From: Phycisphaerales bacterium
Lineage (GTDB): Bacteria; Planctomycetota; Phycisphaerae; Phycisphaerales; SM1A02
DNA length: 12,027 bases
Reading direction: 5' to 3'
NCBI GenBank assembly: GCA_007127615.1
Contig: SKZB01000442.1
Span: 1-12,027 of the forward strand
Of the stretch, positions 6,642-12,027 are shown piece by piece. The stretch's first letter is position 1. Each line of letters begins with the position of its first letter. A program made the position numbers and the translations under genes. The notes beneath the pieces were generated by a model, which saw nothing but the letters and a program-made list of their open reading frames with translations, was not told the origin of the DNA and ran no database searches.

Positions 6642-7988
6642 ATGACCGTCGATGCACCACCGAAATCACGCTCAGATTCATCCCCGGCGCACGCTGGCGA
6701 TACGCCCCAGCACTTGATCGTCGTCGGGGGCGGTGCGGTCGGCGTCAGCAGCGCGTACGAACTGGCGGCCCGGGGAGCGCGGGTGACCCTCATTGACCGG
6801 GATGGTTTCGACCAGGGCGCTTCGACGGGAAATGCAGGGATCATCGCGCTCGGACATCCCCCCCTGCAGCGGCCGGGGCTGGTGAAACAGACACTGCGGA
6901 TGTTTCTGAATCCGTCAAATCCGCTCTACATCCCGCCTCGGCTTGATGCCGATCTTCTCCGCTGGTTCTGGAACTTCCGCAAGGCGTGCTCTCAACCCCA
7001 GTTCGATCACGCCATGAAGGTGTTGACGGAGATGGGATGGCTGGCCGGCGAGTGTTTCGACGCGCTCGTGGAGGGCGAGCAACTCGACTGCGAGTACCAC
7101 CGCACCGGCTGGATGGAGATCTTCCGGACCCGGGACCGCATGGAGCAGGGCCGCGAGGAAGCGGAACTGGTGCGTTCCTACGGCTACCACGTCGACGAAT
7201 ACGACGGCGACGAACTGCGCGAACGCGAACCGGCGATCCGCGATGACGTCATCGGCGCCTGCCACTATACCGACAGCCGGTTCGCCAACCCGCGAAAGTT
7301 CGTCGTTGAACTCGCCCGCGCCGCGAAAGATCGCGGCGTCCGGGTGCGCACCGGCGTCACCGTCCAGCGCGTGATCGTCGACGACGGAGTTGCCCGCGGC
7401 GTCGCGCTCACCAACGGCGAAACGATCGAAGCCGATGCCGTGGTGCTCGCCTGCGGCATCTGGACGCGCGACCTGGCGCAGCAGATGCAGGTCAACGTGC
7501 CGATGCAGCCGGGCAAGGGGTATCACGTTAACCTCACCGAACCGCGCCGCTGCCCGAGCACGGTCTGTGTCTGCTCGGAGACGTTCGTCGCGGTCACACC
7601 GATCGACAACGGCCTGCGCCTGGCCGGCACGCTGGAATTCTCCGGCATCAATCACCGCATGGTGCAGCGCCGGCTCGACATGCTGCGTATCGCGGCGCGG
7701 GATTACCTGCATGATCTCGATTCCTGCACGATCCGCAGCACCTGGTGCGGCCTGCGGCCGTGTACCCCCGACGGCCTGCCGGTCATCGGCTGGGCTCCGG
7801 GCGTGCGCGGAGCGTTCATCGCCACCGGCCACGCGATGATGGGCTTCGCCCTCGGCCCACCGACCGGGCGGCTCGTCGCCGAAGCGATCACCGGCGAAAA
7901 GATGTCGATGGATCTCGCGCCGTTCTCCCCCGAACGCTACCGGACCGGCCACCGGTCCCATCGCTCGGCGGCCCATGCGGGTCCGTGA
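6642..7988 (+). CDS. FAD-dependent D-amino-acid dehydrogenase-like oxidoreductase (DAO family)
   Basis: The 448-residue enzyme starts with a hydrophilic tail of about 22 residues and then HLIVVGGGAVG (24-34), the GxGxxG FAD-binding fold. It continues into ARVTLID with the terminal acidic residue, and STGNAGII (61-68), the mark of DadA-type D-amino-acid dehydrogenases. Near the C-terminus GLRPCTPDGLPVIG and GHAMMGFALGPPTGRL are the family's second FAD-contacting region. Such enzymes oxidatively deaminate D-amino acids, passing electrons to the membrane quinone pool, but relatives act on glycine, sarcosine, proline or hydroxyproline. No racemase, transporter or lyase neighbour narrows this. It is divergent from comF across 130 nt. 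ATG 6642 lacks a Shine-Dalgarno and overlaps the stop of a four-codon frame MPVP (6631-6645). Confidence 0.88.
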   Translation: MTVDAPPKSRSDSSPAHAGDTPQHLIVVGGGAVGVSSAYELAARGARVTLIDRDGFDQGASTGNAGIIALGHPPLQRPGLVKQTLRMFLNPSNPLYIPPRLDADLLRWFWNFRKACSQPQFDHAMKVLTEMGWLAGECFDALVEGEQLDCEYHRTGWMEIFRTRDRMEQGREEAELVRSYGYHVDEYDGDELREREPAIRDDVIGACHYTDSRFANPRKFVVELARAAKDRGVRVRTGVTVQRVIVDDGVARGVALTNGETIEADAVVLACGIWTRDLAQQMQVNVPMQPGKGYHVNLTEPRRCPSTVCVCSETFVAVTPIDNGLRLAGTLEFSGINHRMVQRRLDMLRIAARDYLHDLDSCTIRSTWCGLRPCTPDGLPVIGWAPGVRGAFIATGHAMMGFALGPPTGRLVAEAITGEKMSMDLAPFSPERYRTGHRSHRSAAHAGP

Positions 7989-8036
7989 AGGGGCCCGCCG
8001 GCTTCACACCCGAAAACGGCCACGGGAAAACTCCGC

Positions 8037-8065
8037 TCGACGGCAGAGCTCCGACTCGTCAGAAT
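8037..8065 (+). promoter_or_regulatory. Candidate promoter of zinc-finger gene 1
   Basis: TCGACG (8037-8042), 17 nt, CAGAAT (8060-8065), then 6 nt to ATG 8072. Each hexamer matches four consensus bases. The gene has no Shine-Dalgarno, so this would again be a leaderless start. It lies in the 83-nt gap after the oxidoreductase gene. Confidence 0.35.
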
Positions 8066-8071
8066 GACCTT

Positions 8072-8560
8072 ATGTTTGAAGGCGAAATCATCCCCGAAAA
8101 GCTGCGCGAGCAGAACACCATCCCCGACCGGGGTTCGGGGCTGTACGTCTGCCGGGAGTGCCGATATCCCTTGAACGGGCTCGGCCGAACGGTCTGTCCG
8201 GAATGCGGCCGCGCGTTTGATCCCGAAGATCCCGCGACCATGATCCAGTACCTGAAGGATCCGGTGCGGATCTTCCGCTGTCCATCCACGCTCGCCGCCC
8301 AGGTGGTCAGCGTGCTCGAAGACGCGGGATTCGCCGCAATGATCCAGCACATGCGGACCGGCATGATCGGGTTCGTCGAAGGCAGCGACGCCTACATTCT
8401 GGTGGACCGAAGTGAGGCCGCCGGCGCGGTGAAGATCCTGGAAAGTGAACCGGAGTCGGCGGCGGAGCTGGACGCCTGGGATTGCCCCGGGTGCGGCGAG
8501 CCGAACGATGCCGGCTTCGAGATCTGCTGGAACTGTGAGGGCTCTCATCCGGATCTATGA
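8072..8560 (+). CDS. Double zinc-finger protein with DUF2007-like middle, copy 1
   Basis: The 162-residue protein has three parts. Residues 25-52 form a zinc ribbon (C27, C30, C42, C45) of the CRECRYPL-CPECGRAFDP type common in planctomycetes. Residues about 65-125 (VRIFRC...AQVVSVLEDAGFAAMIQ) resemble DUF2007, a small alpha/beta domain proposed to act in signalling. Residues 136-155 fit the RanBP2 zinc-finger spacing exactly: W-x-C-x2-C-x3-N-x6-C-x2-C. No catalytic motif, signal peptide or membrane segment is present, so a cytosolic binding or adaptor role is likely; the partner is unknown. I chose ATG 8072 because the paralogue at 8635 aligns without gaps from its own ATG to the first cysteine, 26 residues later. 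Confidence 0.85.
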   Translation: MFEGEIIPEKLREQNTIPDRGSGLYVCRECRYPLNGLGRTVCPECGRAFDPEDPATMIQYLKDPVRIFRCPSTLAAQVVSVLEDAGFAAMIQHMRTGMIGFVEGSDAYILVDRSEAAGAVKILESEPESAAELDAWDCPGCGEPNDAGFEICWNCEGSHPDL

Positions 8561-8634
8561 GGGTGTCCCACTGCGAACACGGATGTCGGGTTTGAGTGCG
8601 CCTCCCCGGTCAGGATTGCCAGTTTCTCAACGCC

Positions 8635-9159
8635 ATGCTGCACGGCACCATTCTCAACGAACCGCTTGACGATCATCGCCCCGGCTCCGAGACCGATGGC
8701 GGGATGTACGTCTGCCTCGACTGCAGAACGTGCCTGAGCGGCGTGAGGAAACGAGCGTGTCCCGGCTGCGGAAGATCGTTCGATCCACGACGGCGGGAGA
8801 CGATGTTTCAGTACCTGAAGCGTCCGGTGCGCGTCTTTCGGTGTGAACAGATGCAGGCCGCGCAAGTCGTCACCCTGCTGGACGATGCGGGCATTCCCGC
8901 ACTGGTGCAGCATCCGGGGGTGAGCGTCGTCGGCTCGATTCTCGGCCATGTCGATCAGTACCACTCGCACGTGGTGGTGGACCGCGAGGATGTGGCCGAC
9001 GCCACGGCGCTGATCAGAAATCCGCCGGTGATGAACGACGAGCTCGGGCCGTGGAATTGCCCCTCGTGCGGGGAGTCCAACGACGCGGGATTCGAAATCT
9101 GCTGGCAGTGCGAGAACGTCCACCCCGAACACCCCGACGCGGAAGGACCCTCCCCATGA
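8635..9159 (+). CDS. Double zinc-finger protein with DUF2007-like middle, copy 2
   Basis: A 174-residue paralogue of the preceding protein, roughly half identical by eye, starting 74 nt after it. All zinc ligands are kept (C27, C30, C42, C45, then W140, C142, C145, N149, C156, C159). The C-terminal finger is nearly identical (SNDAGFEICWQC). The middle differs by a three-residue insertion, and the N-terminal ribbon lost the usual YPL (here RTCLSG). The C-terminal tail is longer and acidic/proline-rich. A GTG at 8596 would add 13 residues, but the paralogue's start favours ATG 8635. Its stop overlaps the start of the hydrolase gene (ATGA at 9156-9159), so it likely heads the operon that reaches 11464. 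Function unknown. Confidence 0.85.
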   Translation: MLHGTILNEPLDDHRPGSETDGGMYVCLDCRTCLSGVRKRACPGCGRSFDPRRRETMFQYLKRPVRVFRCEQMQAAQVVTLLDDAGIPALVQHPGVSVVGSILGHVDQYHSHVVVDREDVADATALIRNPPVMNDELGPWNCPSCGESNDAGFEICWQCENVHPEHPDAEGPSP

Positions 9160-10076
9160 CGGAGAATGACTCAACGGCCCGCCCCCGTTCCCGGATCGCT
9201 CCGTGGGTGCGTATCCTGATCATTCTCACGATCATCATCGGCGCGGGCTGGCTGACCGGCTGCATGGAACGCATGTTCTACATTCCGACGCGTGAATCGA
9301 CCCCGGCGTCGATGGGACCGCCCGGCACGGAGTCGGTCTGGTTCACCTCCGGGGACGGCACGCGCCTGCACGGCTGGTTCATGCCCGCCCGGAACCGCCC
9401 CGACTCCGATGACCCCGCGCCGACGATTCTGCACGTGCACGGCAATGCCGGCAGCGTGCGCTCCCACGCCTGGTTCACCGAACACCTGCCCCCCGCCGGG
9501 TTCAATGTGTTCCTGTTCGATTTTCGCGGCTACGGAGAAAGCGAAGGCCGTCCGACCCGGCGCCGTCCGCTCATCGCCGACACCCGCGCAGCGCTCGACG
9601 CCCTTCTGGAACGCGATGATGTCGACCCCGACCGCCTCGGCATGTACGCCCAGTCACTCGGCGCGGCGATCGGCGTCACGGTGATGGCGGAACGGGACGA
9701 ACTGCGCGCGGCGGTGCTTGAATCACCCTTTGCGAGCTGGCGCGAAATCGCCGCCGACGCCATCGGCGGCGGGCCGGTCGCCCGAACGCTCGCCGCGGTG
9801 CTGATTCCCGACCACAGCCGACCGGACGAGGCGATCAAGCGCATCGACCGGCCGGTGCTGATCATTCACGGGACGGACGATCGTGTCGTTCCCATCCACC
9901 ACGGCCGCGCCATGGACCGGGCGGGGGGCCGGAACGTCGAACTGCTCGAATTCGATGCGGGCGATCACAACGTGCTGCGGCAGACCCATCCGGAAGTGGA
10001 CGACATGACGATCGATTTCTTCCGGAAACACCTGGGGGGCGACGGATCGCGCCCGGAGCCGAGTGATGATGGCTGA
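9156..10076 (+). CDS. Lipoprotein alpha/beta hydrolase (BEM46/ABHD13-like)
   Basis: Of 306 residues, 17-35 form a hydrophobic helix ending in the lipobox LTGC (Cys36), so the protein should be a membrane-anchored lipoprotein facing the periplasm. HVHGNAGS (93-100) is the oxyanion-hole loop, FDFRGYGES (121-129) is a usual strand-turn of the fold, AQSLG (165-169) holds nucleophile Ser167, HGTDDRVVP (238-246) gives acid Asp241, and GDH (269-271) gives His271. The elbow has Ala in place of the first Gly of GxSxG, a variation seen in this family. It should cleave an ester or similar bond of unknown substrate. GGAAGGA lies 8 nt before ATG 9156, which overlaps the upstream stop, and its own 3' end overlaps rnpA. 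This is translational coupling on both sides. Confidence 0.88.
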   Translation: MTENDSTARPRSRIAPWVRILIILTIIIGAGWLTGCMERMFYIPTRESTPASMGPPGTESVWFTSGDGTRLHGWFMPARNRPDSDDPAPTILHVHGNAGSVRSHAWFTEHLPPAGFNVFLFDFRGYGESEGRPTRRRPLIADTRAALDALLERDDVDPDRLGMYAQSLGAAIGVTVMAERDELRAAVLESPFASWREIAADAIGGGPVARTLAAVLIPDHSRPDEAIKRIDRPVLIIHGTDDRVVPIHHGRAMDRAGGRNVELLEFDAGDHNVLRQTHPEVDDMTIDFFRKHLGGDGSRPEPSDDG

Positions 10077-10476
10077 GCCGCGTGAAACCAGAGGTCTTTT
10101 CCGGTTCTCCCGCCGCTTGCGTTTGACCCGGCCGCCTGAGTTCGTCGCGGTCCTGGACGCCAATGTTCGCGTGCGCTCCGGTCCGCTGTTCATCGGCGCG
10201 CTGCCGAACGATCGTGGTCATCCGCGTTTGGGGTTGATCGTCTCCCGCCGGGTCGGGAACGCCGTGATCCGCAATCGTGTCAAGCGTCAATTGCGGGAGG
10301 CCTTCCGACTTTCCCAGCATGATCTGCCGACCGGCTACGATCTGGTGGTGAGCGTCCGCGCCCACGAGCCGCTCACGTCCGATGCCTACCGAACCCGTCT
10401 CCTCGAAACGGCCCGTGAACTTGATCGTTTATGGCGGAAGAAACAACAACGGCAATGTCAACGCGAACCGCAGTGA
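10066..10476 (+). CDS. rnpA: Ribonuclease P protein component
   Basis: The 136-residue basic protein is the partner of the RnpB RNA in removing 5' leaders from tRNA precursors. The RNR signature SRRVGNAVIRNRVKRQLRE lies at 60-78, preceded by the FRFSRRLRLTRPPEF entry typical of the family. Three start codons stand together (GTG 10063, ATG 10066, ATG 10069). GGAG at 10055-10058 is 7 nt from the first ATG, which I use. The start overlaps the hydrolase stop by 11 nt. No rpmH lies upstream, contrary to the usual rpmH-rnpA pair. yidD follows and overlaps the 3' end. Assignment secure. Confidence 0.95.
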   Translation: MMAEPRETRGLFRFSRRLRLTRPPEFVAVLDANVRVRSGPLFIGALPNDRGHPRLGLIVSRRVGNAVIRNRVKRQLREAFRLSQHDLPTGYDLVVSVRAHEPLTSDAYRTRLLETARELDRLWRKKQQRQCQREPQ

Positions 10477-10802
10477 AGTCTTCCGTTGACTCACCTCGGC
10501 CGGGCCTGCTCGCGCGCGGGTTCATCTTTCTTGTGCGCTGCTACCAGGCGACCCTCAGCCCCTTCGTCGGCATGCACTGCCGCTTTCAGCCGACGTGTTC
10601 GCACTATTCGATCGACGCCTTCCGCATCCACGGCGCGCGGCGCGGGCTCTGGCTGACCGTACGCCGCATCGGGCGGTGTCATCCGCTGGGAGGGTTCGGC
10701 TACGATCCGGTTCCGCCGCGATCGCGTGATGTCGGTCCGTCGAGGGAGGCGGACCATGACGAAAACGAATCCCCCGCTACGCCCAAGGAACTGAACGAGT
10801 GA
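10455..10802 (+). CDS. yidD: Membrane protein insertion efficiency factor YidD
   Basis: The core RCYQATLSPFVGMHCRFQPT followed by CSHY and, further on, RRIGRCHPLGGFGYDPVP is the whole YidD family signature with its conserved cysteines. The protein is a small amphipathic membrane-associated factor that assists YidC-dependent insertion. With ATG 10455 it has 115 residues. This is longer than common YidD because of about 20 extra N-terminal residues and a charged C-terminal tail. The start is uncertain: ATG 10431 overlaps rnpA by 46 nt, and GTG 10473 overlaps its stop as GTGA; none has a clear ribosome binding site. yidC does not follow. Instead a FAH-family gene begins in the yidD stop codon. 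Confidence 0.92.
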   Translation: MSTRTAVKSSVDSPRPGLLARGFIFLVRCYQATLSPFVGMHCRFQPTCSHYSIDAFRIHGARRGLWLTVRRIGRCHPLGGFGYDPVPPRSRDVGPSREADHDENESPATPKELNE

Positions 10803-11464
10803 GCGCACTGTATCCCCCCGCCATTCTCGCGATCGGGCGCAACTACTCGGGCCACGCCCGGGAGATGAAGGGCGATCTGCCCGAACGGCCCATGGTCTTC
10901 ATGAAAAATCCTGCTTCGGTGATCGGCGCCGGGCGGCCGATCGTTCTGCCTCCGATCTGCGATGAGCCCGAAGAACAGGTGGACTATGAAGGCGAACTGG
11001 CGGTCGTCATCGGTCCCGCGGCGAAAGATGTGGCGGTTGAAGACGCCCTTGACTTTGTGCGCGGCTACGCGGTCGCGAACGATGTCAGCGCGCGGTGGTG
11101 GCAGAAGGAGGGATCGGGCGGCCAGTTCTGCCGCGGCAAGAGCTTCGATACGTTCTGCCCGATGAGCGACCCCGTGCCGGCTTCCACCGTGCCCGATCCC
11201 CAGGCGCTGCGTCTGGTGACCCGGCTGAACGACGAAGTGATGCAGGATGCCACGACCGGCGAAATGATCTTTCCGGTCGCCACGCTCATCGCGGAACTGA
11301 GCCGCGGCACGACGCTGCTGCCGGGCACCGTGGTCCTGACCGGCACCCCGGCGGGCGTCGGCACGGCCCGCACGCCCCCCCGCTACCTGCGCGAGGGTGA
11401 CGTCGTTGAGATCACGATCGAAGGGGTCGGGTCACTCCGCAATCCCGTGGTCCGGGCCCGGTGA
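10799..11464 (+). CDS. Fumarylacetoacetate hydrolase family protein
   Basis: The 221-residue protein is a short single-domain FAH enzyme. VDYEGELAVVIG (61-72) supplies metal ligands E64 and E66, and GYAVANDVSAR (89-99) supplies D95. KSFDTFCPMSDPV (114-126) and TGTPAGVG (181-188) complete the signature. Relatives hydrolyse or decarboxylate 2,4-diketo acids (acylpyruvate hydrolase, oxaloacetate decarboxylase, catabolic hydratases), so the substrate is open. The start is GTG 10799, overlapping the yidD stop (GTGA), with AAGGA 9 nt upstream. It is thus coupled to rnpA-yidD, an odd partner for a metabolic enzyme. It ends convergently with the gene at 11486. Confidence 0.93.
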   Translation: MSALYPPAILAIGRNYSGHAREMKGDLPERPMVFMKNPASVIGAGRPIVLPPICDEPEEQVDYEGELAVVIGPAAKDVAVEDALDFVRGYAVANDVSARWWQKEGSGGQFCRGKSFDTFCPMSDPVPASTVPDPQALRLVTRLNDEVMQDATTGEMIFPVATLIAELSRGTTLLPGTVVLTGTPAGVGTARTPPRYLREGDVVEITIEGVGSLRNPVVRAR

Positions 11465-11491
11465 TGCCGACGACCGATCGGGCTCTCACCG
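11459..11491. terminator. Weak two-sided hairpin between convergent genes
   Basis: CGGTGA (11459-11464) pairs with TCACCG (11486-11491), and inside it CCGA (11467-11470) pairs with TCGG (11478-11481). The outer arms contain the stop codons of both converging genes. There is no T-tract on either strand, so intrinsic termination is doubtful; it may serve as a transcript-end hairpin or be chance. Confidence 0.2.
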
Positions 11492-12027
11492 CCGCAGTCG
11501 GTCCTCGCGCTGACGCTGCTCCTCGATCTGCTGTTCCCGCAACTGGCGCTGGCGGGCCAGATTCGCGCGGTACGCTTCGAGTCCGGGCGGCCGGGGGAAC
11601 ACCTCGTCGAGCGATTGTTGCGTGCTGAGCGGATGGCGCGCGAACTGTCGTTCCAGCGTCGGCTGGATTCGGTCGTACGCACGCAGTCGAAGACCGGGGA
11701 GTTCGTGCTGATCGATGCGGCGCCAGATGGTCAGCCGCTCCTGGAGCGGGATCGTCGGATCGGTCATCAACTGCACAAAGGCGATCTCGGCACTGTTCTC
11801 AAGCTGACCGAGCAGATCGCGCAAACGACCGGTTCCGAACTGCGTCTCGTAGTCGTGGTATTCATGGTTGCGGAAGAAATCCGTGACCATCTCCGCAAAT
11901 TGAATCGACTGTTCGAGCACCTCCGGACGATTCTGACCGACGCCGACCCTCAACCCGCGGCGGAGCGCGGCATTGACCTCGCTCGGCGCCAGATGCGGCT
12001 GGTACTGGTACTGATCGAACACCTGGT
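11486..12027 (-). CDS. Unrecognised protein with coiled-coil-like C-terminus (partial)
   Basis: A frame open to the right edge stops at 11486 (TGA on the minus strand). About 180 residues are visible, and codons continue without a stop past the GTG at 12022, so the gene starts outside the window. The visible part is rich in Gln, Glu, Arg and Leu. It has an amphipathic central region (AEMVTDFFRNHEYHDYETQF) and helices around LRLRAYDRIQPTLERQF. The last 25 residues are almost all Arg/Gln/Glu and would form a charged helix or coiled coil. No cysteine pairs, catalytic motif or signal peptide can be seen in this part. I do not recognise the family. Codon use resembles its neighbours. Confidence 0.7.
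   Translation of the reverse strand, partial: QVFDQYQYQPHLAPSEVNAALRRGLRVGVGQNRPEVLEQSIQFAEMVTDFFRNHEYHDYETQFGTGRLRDLLGQLENSAEIAFVQLMTDPTIPLQERLTIWRRIDQHELPGLRLRAYDRIQPTLERQFARHPLSTQQSLDEVFPRPPGLEAYRANLARQRQLREQQIEEQRQREDRLRR

Noticed and set aside
6915..7976. Long minus-strand frame (353 codons) opposite the oxidoreductase gene
   Set aside because: The plus strand carries clear FAD-binding motifs throughout. The antisense frame has shadow composition (His, Asp, Arg, Ala) and no recognisable start region.
8596..8634. GTG start for zinc-finger gene 2 at 8596
   Set aside because: The paralogue aligns residue for residue from ATG 8635 to the first cysteine, and the extra 13 residues have no counterpart.

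Overview
The window is GC-rich bacterial chromosome with mostly housekeeping genes. The best guess for the source is a planctomycete, probably of the Phycisphaerae type. This rests on the paired cysteine-rich proteins that begin with a 'CPECGR.FDP' zinc ribbon, the high GC, and the scrambled surroundings of rnpA-yidD. It is an inference from protein style; no rRNA or marker phylogeny is available here.

Layout. At 1-110 a rightward gene ends. From 2279 back to 184 run ribF (riboflavin kinase/FAD synthetase) and then nrnA (a DHH-family oligoribonuclease/pAp phosphatase), both leftward. From 2280 to 3334 the DNA is mostly non-coding and holds tRNA-Ala(GGC) on the plus strand, tRNA-Val(GAC) on the minus strand, and two arrays of degenerate 12-bp direct repeats. 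From 6511 back to 3335 are a ComF-type phosphoribosyltransferase gene and a large secreted penicillin-acylase-family hydrolase, both leftward. From 6642 to 11464 everything is rightward: a DadA-like FAD oxidoreductase, two tandem paralogous double-zinc-finger proteins, a lipoprotein alpha/beta hydrolase, rnpA, yidD and a fumarylacetoacetase-family enzyme. The last four of these overlap or couple through ATGA/GTGA-type junctions, so 8635-11464 looks like one operon. At 11486-12027 the 3' part of an unrecognised leftward gene runs out of the window.

How the genes work together. There is no obvious shared pathway. RibF makes FAD, which the DadA-like enzyme needs. RnpA matures tRNAs such as the two encoded here, and YidD helps membrane protein insertion. 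Genes inside the operon carry Shine-Dalgarno sequences. Genes that head transcription units (ribF, nrnA, the acylase, probably zinc-finger gene 1 and perhaps the DadA-like gene) instead have a -10-like hexamer only 6-9 nt before the start codon, which suggests leaderless mRNAs. That pattern, and the two 12-bp repeat arrays beside tRNA-Val, are the most unusual things in the window. I found no phage, transposon, CRISPR array or defence system.
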